From positions 1-5,908 of the forward strand of contig CALKYK010000180.1 of NCBI GenBank assembly GCA_938003715.1: 5,908 bases of DNA, read 5' to 3'. Origin of the DNA: an uncultured Gammaproteobacteria bacterium. GTDB taxonomy: Bacteria; Pseudomonadota; Gammaproteobacteria; Steroidobacterales; Woeseiaceae. Position 1 is the first letter of the stretch; every line of letters starts with the position of its first letter. The translations under genes were made by a program, and so were the position numbers. Of this stretch, positions 1 to 5,199 are shown one piece after another. Below the pieces are notes generated by a model. That model was not told the DNA's origin and did not search any database. It saw only the letters and a program-made list of their open reading frames with translations.

Positions 1-48
1 GGCAACGCGCAGCGATTCGGCGCGCAGGCTTGAGGATGCGTTGGACAT
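1..48 (-). CDS. 5' end of an unidentified gene running off the window
   Basis: An ATG at 48-46 on the minus strand opens a frame of 16 codons (MSNASSSLRAESLRVA) that stays open to the window edge. It lies 57 bases beyond the stop of the metallopeptidase gene and on the same strand, so it could be the next gene of the same transcription unit. No strong Shine-Dalgarno sequence is visible. The 'LRAESLRVA' stretch is compatible with the first beta strand of an ABC-transporter ATPase, but 16 residues are far too few to assign a family. The product is unknown. Confidence 0.35.
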   Translation of the reverse strand, partial: MSNASSSLRAESLRVA

Positions 49-105
49 GGCGCGAGGGTAGCAGAATGCGGCCGGTCGGCGGACGCTGCGTGATCGAAGG
101 CCTGG

Positions 106-882
106 TCAGTCGGCTTCGACGAGCTGGATCTCGGCCGCGGTCTGCGGCCCTATCGTCACGTACTTCAGGCTTTGCGGGATGATGGCTTCCTGCTCGGTTC
201 GCGCGATGCGCCCGCCCATGATCTCGGCGTAGCGCTGCGGGTGCCTGGGGCTGCGATCGGGTTCGGCATAGCCCAACGGAAAATCCGGCATGCCGGTGGC
301 CGGATCGTACTTGTCCGTAGCGCCGAGCGTGTGCAGGAACTCGTGGGCGATGATCACGTTGTTCGTGCCCGACCAGCGTCGGCCGGCGAACGCGTTGACG
401 ACGCCGACCATGCCTTTCTGCAGGCCGACCGAGTTCTCGAGCTGGATCGAATCGAGCGGCGCGTGATAGCGGACGAACACGCGCACGTCGGGCGCTGGAT
501 CGTCCTGCGGACCGGCAACGCGCCCGGCCCACCAGCGAATCTTCAGGCTCCACAGCATGATGTCGAGCGCACCCGGCGCGTCTCCCACCGACGGCGGCTG
601 TTCGAGAATCTCGCGGCCCAGCTCCATGCGTACCGGGCGCGACAGCGTGTGGCCGTACTTGCGGATTTCGCGCTCGACGAAGGACTCGATGTCATCGAAG
701 TCGTCGACGTCCAGGTTCGCGATGTACCTGCGGGACTCGTCGCTGCCGTCCCCGTTGATCGGGTAGACCTTGATCCAGAGACTGTCTTCCCAGTCGGTAC
801 TGCGTGCCTGGGTGAGCCAGGTGCTGACGCTGACGAACAGGAGGACGAGGAGCAGGATCGAGATGCGCAGCGCTTTCCACAC
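106..882 (-). CDS. Membrane-anchored zinc metallopeptidase-like protein (HExxHxxGxxD)
   Basis: The protein has 258 residues. Residues 6-20 form one hydrophobic segment near the N-terminus (ISILLLVLLFVSVSTWL), so it is probably a signal anchor that holds the rest outside the cytoplasm. Residues 180-190 read HEFLHTLGATD, the extended zinc motif HExxHxxGxxD seen in metzincin-like and related peptidases. H180, H184 and D190 would bind zinc and E181 would be the catalytic base. M222 in 'AEIMGG' is placed like a Met-turn. The middle part (about 30-175) has no family that I recognise. The start is GTG at 882, with GGAGGT at 898-893 upstream. It lies 124 bases after the methyltransferase gene on the same strand, and I see no convincing promoter or terminator in that gap. 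Peptidase activity is inferred from the motif; the substrate is unknown. Confidence 0.8.
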   Translation of the reverse strand: MWKALRISILLLVLLFVSVSTWLTQARSTDWEDSLWIKVYPINGDGSDESRRYIANLDVDDFDDIESFVEREIRKYGHTLSRPVRMELGREILEQPPSVGDAPGALDIMLWSLKIRWWAGRVAGPQDDPAPDVRVFVRYHAPLDSIQLENSVGLQKGMVGVVNAFAGRRWSGTNNVIIAHEFLHTLGATDKYDPATGMPDFPLGYAEPDRSPRHPQRYAEIMGGRIARTEQEAIIPQSLKYVTIGPQTAAEIQLVEAD

Positions 883-1006
883 GGGGATGGTGACCTCCGG
901 GGCGGCGGGGTCCCCGGATTAGGCCGCATCCGGCGCTGCCGGGACAGGGCGCCGTTCGCAAAAATCGAGATTGGCGTATGCGGATCGACGCAGCGCGTGC
1001 GCGCGT

Positions 1007-1792
1007 CTATTCGGGCTTTCTGAATCGCAGCACGAAGCGGTCGGTGCGACCGCGTACTTCCGGCGCCGACATGCTGACCGAATAGTCGTCGTCCATGTTG
1101 CGCAGCACATCGCTCTTGGCCTCGAGCACGAAGCCGGCAGCCTCGACCTCGCTGATCACGATTTCAGGATCGATGCGATGCAGGGTGTTGCCGGTGTCGC
1201 GCGGCGATCCGGCGGCGGCATAGTGGTCGACGATGCCGAGTATGCCGCCCGGTTTCAGTCCCTCGTACAGCTCGGCCATCAGCCCGGGCCCGTCGATTTT
1301 CGGCCAGCCGTTGTTCGGGCTCACGTAATAGATATCGTGGTAGGCAAGGATCATCAGGATCGCGTCGAACTCGCCTGCGACCAGTTCGAGCTCGTTGTTC
1401 TCCGCGTACAGGACCTCGACATTCGGCAGCCGGTCGTCGCCGTAGCGTGCATCCGTTTCGTCGCCGACGAAACGAGCATAGGCTTCGTTCGTGTGCGCGA
1501 CGACCCGTCCCTCGGGTCCGACCAGGTAACTCAGGAGTTCGGCGTAGTAACCGCCGCCGGAGAACATGTCGAGCACCGTCATGCCCGGCGCGATGCCGAA
1601 GAACTCGAGTACGGATCCCGGCTTGCGCCCTTCGTCGCGCTCGAAGTCGGCTGCGGGACGCGAGGCGTTGGCGACCGCGCGCGCATAGATCGTGGGGTCG
1701 GTCGCGGCGCCCTCCCTGTCAGGCGGCGGGTCCTGCTCGCCGCAGCCGGCGATGATCAGGCAGTAAAGCAGGAACGTGAACGTGTGTCGCAT
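1007..1792 (-). CDS. Lipoprotein class I SAM-dependent methyltransferase
   Basis: The 261-residue protein begins with a lipoprotein signal peptide: MRHTF, a hydrophobic run, then the lipobox IIAG|C with C17 as the lipidated cysteine, followed by a proline- and acid-rich linker (18-30). The rest is a Rossmann-type methyltransferase. Motif I is VLDMFSGGGYY (73-83), the acidic end of strand 2 is near 'VVAHTNE' (97-103), 'AYHDIYY' is at 150-156, and 'LKPGGILGIVDH' (179-190) matches the post-motif III strand. This resembles the uncharacterised 'predicted methyltransferase' group (COG4798, from memory), whose members often carry export signals. The ATG at 1792 is preferred over an in-frame upstream start at 1852, because it puts the signal peptide at the N-terminus and because an RNA terminator occupies 1851-1884. 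A purine run (AAAGG) lies about 10 bases upstream. The substrate is unknown. Confidence 0.85.
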   Translation of the reverse strand: MRHTFTFLLYCLIIAGCGEQDPPPDREGAATDPTIYARAVANASRPAADFERDEGRKPGSVLEFFGIAPGMTVLDMFSGGGYYAELLSYLVGPEGRVVAHTNEAYARFVGDETDARYGDDRLPNVEVLYAENNELELVAGEFDAILMILAYHDIYYVSPNNGWPKIDGPGLMAELYEGLKPGGILGIVDHYAAAGSPRDTGNTLHRIDPEIVISEVEAAGFVLEAKSDVLRNMDDDYSVSMSAPEVRGRTDRFVLRFRKPE

Positions 1793-1819
1793 GGCGGCGG
1801 GACCTTTGACGAATGCCGC

Positions 1820-1825
1820 ATTATG
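1820..1825 (-). promoter_or_regulatory. Possible -10 box for the methyltransferase gene
   Basis: CATAAT on the minus strand (1825-1820) matches the sigma-70 -10 box at five of six positions. It would start a short leader about 20 bases before the methyltransferase ATG. No good -35 box is found at 16-18 bases spacing. A promoter is expected in the 58 bases between the small-RNA terminator and the start codon, because the terminator should block read-through. The small inverted repeat GCACAAAGTGC (1838-1848) lies just upstream. Confidence 0.3.
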
Positions 1826-1850
1826 ACCGGGACCGCGGCACAAAGTGCGC

Positions 1851-1884
1851 AAAGAAAAAGCCCCGCGAGTTTCCTGGCGGGGCT
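1851..1884 (-). terminator. Intrinsic terminator of the small RNA
   Basis: Read on the minus strand, AGCCCCGC (1884-1877), a ten-base loop (1876-1867) and GCGGGGCT (1866-1859) form a perfect 8-bp stem, followed at once by TTTTTCTTT (1859-1851). On the plus strand the hairpin is followed by AACGACTC before any T run, so the signal points leftward only. It ends transcription that comes from the AT-rich region to its right, not from a protein gene directly next to it. Confidence 0.9.
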
Positions 1885-2058
1885 AACGACTCTTTTTATT
1901 ATTAAAGAGGTAACTAGTAATTCGGTAACCAAATACAGACTTTATTGTTGTTATTGGATCTGGATCTTCTTGTTATTGTTGTTGTTTTTCTTCTGGCGTC
2001 TAAATCCTGTTTGTATTTTTCAGTCGGTTCCCGAGTCCAGTTACACTTCGCTTGGGCA
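1851..2058 (-). ncRNA. CrcZ/CrcY-like CA-rich small RNA, candidate Hfq/Crc decoy
   Basis: A transcript of about 208 nt is framed by a sigma-54 promoter 12 bases upstream and an intrinsic terminator. There is no convincing open frame in it. On the minus strand it holds three A-rich tracts with AANAANAA spacing: AAAAACAACAACAATAACA (1989-1971), AATAACAACAATAAA (1955-1941) and AATAATAA (1903-1896). The third is the loop of a 6-bp hairpin (1909-1904 with 1895-1890). Two long-range helices bracket the first two tracts: 2044-2037 with 1917-1910 (8 bp, one G-U), and 2018-2012 with 1937-1931, continued by 2029-2026 with 1930-1927. Pseudomonas CrcZ, CrcY and CrcX combine RpoN promoters, repeated AANAANAA motifs and a terminator, and they titrate Hfq/Crc to relieve carbon catabolite repression. 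The present RNA is shorter (the known ones are roughly 350-400 nt). Assignment to that family is inference from motifs and layout; it could instead be an unrelated Hfq-binding RNA. Confidence 0.72.
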
Positions 2059-2068
2059 CGGTATATAA

Positions 2069-2084
2069 GGCAATTCCTATGCCA
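2069..2084 (-). promoter_or_regulatory. Sigma-54 (RpoN) promoter of the small RNA
   Basis: The minus strand reads TGGCATAGGAATTGCC, which has the exact GG-N10-GC spacing of sigma-54 promoters (consensus TGGCAC-N5-TTGC). GG at 2083-2082 is the -25/-24 element and GC at 2071-2070 is the -13/-12 element. The start site is therefore expected near 2057-2059. The -24 box is half of a perfect palindrome GCCATATGGC (2081-2090). Sigma-54 promoters need an AAA+ activator. By analogy with CrcZ this could be CbrB, but nothing in the window encodes one. TATATA directly downstream (2066-2061) could be misread as a -10 box, but it has no matching -35. Confidence 0.75.
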
Positions 2085-2131
2085 TATGGCCTAAATTCGA
2101 GCAATTTCATCAGCTTAATCGACATCCTGGT

Positions 2132-2149
2132 ACAGTCGGATTAACAGTC
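2132..2149 (-). promoter_or_regulatory. Direct repeat upstream of the sigma-54 promoter, possible activator site
   Basis: On the minus strand GACTGT occurs twice (2149-2144 and 2137-2132), with starts 12 bases apart, inside a locally AT-rich stretch. Measured from a start at 2058 the repeats lie at about -74 to -91, the range where enhancer-binding activators of sigma-54 promoters commonly bind. Two copies of a hexamer can occur by chance, and I do not match them to a known consensus, so the role is a guess. Confidence 0.3.
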
Positions 2150-2263
2150 ACCGGCGCTTTGTAAAATAACCCGACAAAATGCTGCGAGCGCACATTCTCG
2201 AGCCTGGAGCTTGCCGGCACAAGTCACTGAAAATCCTCTGACTGCCTGCCCGCGCCGAGTCGC

Positions 2264-2291
2264 GATCGGCGGCTACGGCGCGCCGCCGATC
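2264..2291. repeat. Perfect 10-bp inverted repeat after the propeller/amidohydrolase gene
   Basis: GATCGGCGGC (2264-2273) and GCCGCCGATC (2282-2291) form a perfect GC-rich stem with an 8-base loop. The hairpin begins 65 bases past the stop of the minus-strand gene ending at 2356. Neither strand has a T run after it, so it is not a classical intrinsic terminator. It could stabilise the 3' end of the upstream mRNA or assist Rho-dependent termination, and so separate the operon from the small RNA. The rest of 2085-2355 shows no gene. Confidence 0.45.
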
Positions 2292-2355
2292 ATCCGCGCG
2301 GACAGGGTGTTCGCAAATCCGACACGTTTCGCCGACTTTGCCATATTTTGTCAAA

Positions 2356-4317
2356 TTATTCGACACTCGAGGCCGGGGTAGCGCGCTCGAGCAGGCTCGC
2401 GACGCTGTAGAAGCGCCCGTTTCGTACCACCGCGACGACCCGGATCGAATCGCTCGGCCGCGCCAGCGGGTCGCCCGAGACCAGCACCAGGTCCGCAAGC
2501 GACCCCGGTACCAGCGTCCCGACCTGGTTGTCGATGCCGAGCGCCGCAGCCGGATTCTGACCGGCCGCCTTCAATACCTGCTCCGCGTCCAGGCCTGCCG
2601 CGGCGAGTGCGGCGAGTTCGGCGTGCAGCGCGAGTCCGGCCGGCAGACCGTTCGGCCGGCTGCCGGCGACGATGCGTGCGCCGAGCGTCGTCAGCCGCGG
2701 CAGCGCCGCGAGACGCCGCGCAGGGCGCGGCGCAAAGCCGAGTTCGGACACCTGCCGCGATTCCAGCAACCGTTCGATATCCGGCGTACCCGAGTCGGCC
2801 AGCCCCGACAGCAGGACCGATACGGACACGGACGGCTTGTCCGAAACTGGCGTGGCGTCGTCGGTGTAGGCGGTCGCCAGCAGCACATCCGCGAGCGGCC
2901 AGTACCGGCGCGCCGGGGTCGTGGCAAGCACCGGCACACCTGCTTCGTGCCACGGCTCGACCTGTGCGGACAGCTCGTCCACGGTTTGCGGCTCTTCGGG
3001 CATCACGGCAAGGTAGAAATCCCGCGGCCGGTCGACGGTCGCGTCGACCGGCGTTGCCGCCAGCAGCCGCGGGCCAGGTGTCGCTTCCTGCTCCCAGGTG
3101 TGCGGCGCGAAATCGGAGGGCAGGTCGGCGGTGACGAGCGTGGTCACGCCGAAGGCGAGGATGGCGGCGCCGTGCGCCGGCGACAGTTCGGCAGGCAGCG
3201 CCGACCACGCATCGATGAAACCGGTAAAAACCGTGGTGTCGCCGAGATCGAGCAACACGTCATCGGGGCGTGCCCGGGCCGCTTCGATTGCGCTGACGCG
3301 TCCGTTCTCGATCACGATGTCCATGTTGCGGCGGTAGCCGGCGTAGACGCCGTCGAAGAGCTGCGCGGCGCGGACGACAAATCTCGACCTGGGCGCATCG
3401 ACGAGGGGCAGTGTGCGCCGGTGCACCGTGCGCGGTGCGACCACCGGCTCGTTCGGCACGAAGGCGCGAAACGGCAGCATGCGTGAACGCCGATCCTCGA
3501 AGCCGCGGCTGCGGATGTTGCCGTCGGCGACATAAACGAAACGCATACGGTCCAACCAGCTGAGCGGCGTCGGCACGAGGGTCTCGCCGCCGACCAGCGT
3601 TCGGACCAGGACCGGGTCGGACAGTATCGCCATTTCCGCGCGCAGGCCGTTCTCGTCGTCGCGAATGAATGTCAGCAGGCTGCCGTCCGGACGCCAGGAT
3701 GGCGCGAGCAGGTTGCCATCGCTCGATGCGACAGGGCGGTCCGGTTCGCCGAAGCGCCGTAACACGAGTTCCGTCGGCGGGCCGTTCTCGTGCAGGTATG
3801 CCAGGTGGCGGCCGTTCGCCGACCACACAGGCTCGGTCTCGTCGCCTGGCAGCGACGTCAGCCGCCAGCTCAGCCCGGTGGGCAGGTCCGTCTCCCAGAT
3901 GTCGAGACCGCTGTCACCGCGCTGCGAGGCGTAAACGATGCGCTCGCCGCCGGGATGCCAGTCGCCGTGCTGGTTGTGAAACCCGGCGTCGGCGACGCGT
4001 TCGGTGTTCGCCGATTCGAGGTCGAGTATCCACAGCTGGGATCCGCTCGCGGACCGGGTCTCGAACAGGATCTTGCTGCCGTCCGGCGACCAGCGCGGCC
4101 GGCTGGCCGTACCGCTGCCGTTGCTCAGGAGCTGCGCTTCGCCGCCGCGCGCCGGCAGGACCCAGATACTGCCCGCCAGGTCGATCGCGATGCGGCCGTC
4201 CACCGGCGATACGTCGAGGTCGAACGCAGCACTCTCGGTGACCAGCGTGTCGGCGCGGCCGGCAGCCGCTGCCAGCGCGAGCAGGATCGCGGCCAATGAT
4301 CGACGGTCACGAGCCAC
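2356..4317 (-). CDS. Secreted TolB-like beta-propeller plus degenerate amidohydrolase-fold protein
   Basis: The 653-residue protein starts with a signal peptide (RR at 5-6, hydrophobic 7-19, probable cleavage after A22). A beta-propeller follows with WD40-like/PD40 repeats: RPRWSPDGSKILF (73-85), DWHPGGERIVYAS (119-131), EPVWSANGRHLAYL (162-175) and APSWRPDGSLLTFI (205-218). From about 316 the sequence is amidohydrolase-like: RAAQLFDG and DIVIENGRVSAI (333-344), VFTGFIDAW (363-371), FGVTTLV (389-395), and the C-terminal block GTLVPGSLADLVLVSGDPL (600-618). Expected metal ligands are absent: GFIDAWSAL stands where GFIDxHxH is usual, and AGSRPNG (551-557) stands where an AGTD-type aspartate is usual. 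It is probably periplasmic and not a metal-dependent hydrolase in the normal way. The start is GTG at 4317, with GAGGT close upstream; it overlaps the CPXCG gene by 11 bases, which suggests coupled translation. The function is unknown. Confidence 0.88.
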   Translation of the reverse strand: MARDRRSLAAILLALAAAAGRADTLVTESAAFDLDVSPVDGRIAIDLAGSIWVLPARGGEAQLLSNGSGTASRPRWSPDGSKILFETRSASGSQLWILDLESANTERVADAGFHNQHGDWHPGGERIVYASQRGDSGLDIWETDLPTGLSWRLTSLPGDETEPVWSANGRHLAYLHENGPPTELVLRRFGEPDRPVASSDGNLLAPSWRPDGSLLTFIRDDENGLRAEMAILSDPVLVRTLVGGETLVPTPLSWLDRMRFVYVADGNIRSRGFEDRRSRMLPFRAFVPNEPVVAPRTVHRRTLPLVDAPRSRFVVRAAQLFDGVYAGYRRNMDIVIENGRVSAIEAARARPDDVLLDLGDTTVFTGFIDAWSALPAELSPAHGAAILAFGVTTLVTADLPSDFAPHTWEQEATPGPRLLAATPVDATVDRPRDFYLAVMPEEPQTVDELSAQVEPWHEAGVPVLATTPARRYWPLADVLLATAYTDDATPVSDKPSVSVSVLLSGLADSGTPDIERLLESRQVSELGFAPRPARRLAALPRLTTLGARIVAGSRPNGLPAGLALHAELAALAAAGLDAEQVLKAAGQNPAAALGIDNQVGTLVPGSLADLVLVSGDPLARPSDSIRVVAVVRNGRFYSVASLLERATPASSVE

Positions 4318-4501
4318 GATCTACCTCGAGATGCACAAGCAATTCGCCGTCGACGGCAAACGTGACCTGCATCGGCTGGCAGCAAACCTGGCAGTCCTCG
4401 ATGTAGGACTGGCCGCCCGCCGACAGGTCGAGCACGATCGTCGTCGTCGCTGCGCAAAACGGGCAGCTCAGGCGTTGCTCGCTCAGGGGAAATTCGGACA
4501 C
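4307..4501 (-). CDS. CPXCG-motif zinc-ribbon small protein
   Basis: The protein has 64 residues, the normal size for the CPXCG cysteine-rich family (Cys_rich_CPXG). The first knuckle is SCPFCA (12-17) and the second is DCQVCCQPM (36-44), preceded by the typical LDLSAGGQSYIEDC (24-37). C13, C16, C37 and C40 would bind one zinc. The usual glycine after the second cysteine is alanine here (CPFCA). The start is set at GTG 4501, ten bases after the pdxH stop; it gives the family's usual length, although no clear ribosome-binding site is visible. The stop overlaps the start of the next gene by 11 bases. This fits a pdxH-CPXCG-propeller operon. The molecular role of the family is not established. 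Confidence 0.85.
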   Translation of the reverse strand: MSEFPLSEQRLSCPFCAATTTIVLDLSAGGQSYIEDCQVCCQPMQVTFAVDGELLVHLEVDRGS

Positions 4502-4511
4502 AGGACGATGC

Positions 4512-4799
4512 TCAGGGTTGCAGGCGCATTCCCGTCCACGGCCCGACCGTGAAGTGGTGTTCAGATGCCGGCACGATATCGCGAGTGTAGCGGGCGCGGT
4601 CGTGGATGCGGTCCCTGCCTTCCACCCAGAGCTCCACCGCGGTCGGCCAAAGGCGAATGCCGCCCCAGTGTTGCGGCCGCGGAATGTCCGGCTCGCCATC
4701 GTCGGCGAGCGACTGCGTGTCGTCGCCGAGTGTGAGCCCGAGTTCTCCGGCGCGCTTTCGAAGTTGCTCCTCGAGCGCGGTCCTCGACTCGATCGGCGC
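4512..4799 (-). CDS. pdxH: 3' end of pyridoxamine/pyridoxine 5'-phosphate oxidase
   Basis: The last 95 codons match the C-terminal part of PdxH, the FMN enzyme that oxidises PNP or PMP to pyridoxal 5'-phosphate in the cytoplasm. The signatures, in order, are APIESRTALEEQL (compare PIxSRxxLE), IPRPQHWGGIRLWPTAVELW (the conserved WGG..R....EFW block), RDRIHDRARYTR (the RxHDR substrate-binding motif) and a terminal GMRLQP (usually RLAP). The N-terminal half with most FMN contacts, roughly 100-120 residues, is missing. Just past the homology, an in-frame TAG at 4805-4803 closes the frame and no start codon is available, so this piece cannot be a working gene as shown. The break coincides with the junction at 4777-4799, so the gene is more likely cut by the join than decayed. 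It is followed ten bases later by the CPXCG gene. Confidence 0.85.
   Translation of the reverse strand, partial: APIESRTALEEQLRKRAGELGLTLGDDTQSLADDGEPDIPRPQHWGGIRLWPTAVELWVEGRDRIHDRARYTRDIVPASEHHFTVGPWTGMRLQP
4777..4799. other. Junction of two unrelated sequences, probable assembly or rearrangement breakpoint
   Basis: Minus-strand PdxH homology extends rightward to about 4799, and plus-strand quinone-oxidoreductase homology begins at about 4777-4780. The roughly 20 bases between make good sense in both reading directions (ESRTAL on minus, VLDSIGA on plus). Both genes lose their 5' part here. Codon use also changes: the right side has nearly all G or C at third positions, while the left side uses ATT, CTT, GAT and ACT freely. 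This is what two sequences joined at a short shared word look like. Confidence 0.7.
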
Positions 4800-5127
4800 G
4801 GGCTATCTCGACGCGAACCTGCGCTCGCTCGCCGTCGGCGGCCGGCTCGTGCTGATCGGCCTGATGCAGGGGGCGAAGGGCGAGATCAACCTCGCGGCCC
4901 TGCTCACGCGAAGGCTCTCGGTCATCGGCTCGACGCTTCGGGCGAAGCCTCCGGCCGAGAAGGCCGCCATCGTCGCCGGCCTGCGGGCGCAGTTCGGCGA
5001 CGCCATCGACGCCGGGCGCCTGCGCCCCGTCGTGCACGCGGCCTTCCCCCTCGCGCGCGTCGAGGAGGCGCACGCGCTGATGCAGTCGAGCGAGCACTTC
5101 GGGAAGATCGCGCTCGAGGTCGGCTAG
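4780..5127 (+). CDS. C-terminal fragment of NAD(P)H:quinone oxidoreductase (zinc-type MDR family)
   Basis: About 115 residues remain of a medium-chain dehydrogenase/reductase, closest in pattern to the PIG3/quinone-oxidoreductase branch. VLDSIGAGYLDANLRSLAVGG begins it, followed by GRLVLIGLMQGAKGEINLAALLTRRLSVIGSTLR, where the GSTLR step is typical of this branch. The usual end is present: AGRLRPVVHAAFPLARVEEAH and MQSSEHFGKIALEVG. The N-terminal GroES-like domain and the GxGxxG NADPH loop, roughly 200 residues, are absent because the sequence breaks at the junction. The frame continues open upstream into the region read as pdxH on the other strand, but that part has no homology in this direction. 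The stop is 72 bases before ndk; the gap holds the ndk ribosome-binding site and nothing else clear. Confidence 0.85.
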   Translation, partial: VLDSIGAGYLDANLRSLAVGGRLVLIGLMQGAKGEINLAALLTRRLSVIGSTLRAKPPAEKAAIVAGLRAQFGDAIDAGRLRPVVHAAFPLARVEEAHALMQSSEHFGKIALEVG

Positions 5128-5199
5128 AGCCGTCTCCGGCCGGCGTCCGATCCGCTACGCTGCGCCGCCCTTCACCACGGACAGGAGATTCCGCACGTC

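Noticed and set aside
1884..1909. The terminator hairpin read as bidirectional, serving a plus-strand gene
   Set aside because: On the plus strand there is an eight-base gap before the T run and no plus-strand gene ends nearby. The T run on the minus strand follows the stem directly.
1851..2058. The small RNA as a CsrA/RsmA-titrating RNA of the RsmZ type
   Set aside because: There are GGA triplets, including ACAGGAU (2010-2004) and AGGA in the terminator loop, but only about four in total, and most are not in small hairpin loops. The A-rich tracts and the sigma-54 promoter fit a CrcZ-type decoy better. A minor dual role is not excluded.
172..2068. Long plus-strand open frames (172-1023 and 971-2068)
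   Set aside because: They lie opposite the metallopeptidase and methyltransferase genes. Their translations are rich in Arg, Val and Asp with no recognisable domains, as expected for antisense frames in GC-rich DNA. The end of the second one is only the AT-rich small-RNA region.
2148..2498. Minus-strand frame of 116 codons across the region after the propeller gene
   Set aside because: More than a third of it lies inside the propeller gene in another frame. The remainder has no motif apart from a chance CxxC, and no ribosome-binding site supports a later start.
2338..3486. Long plus-strand frame of 382 codons, and a minus-strand frame at 2351-3208
   Set aside because: Both overlap the well-supported propeller/amidohydrolase gene and have low-complexity Arg/Ala-rich products without motifs.
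4561..5097. Minus-strand frame of 178 codons
   Set aside because: It crosses the junction, sits opposite the oxidoreductase fragment, and is an Arg-rich shadow.
4606..5127. A full plus-strand gene of 173 codons
   Set aside because: Only the part from about 4780 has oxidoreductase homology. The first 58 codons are the complement of the pdxH end.
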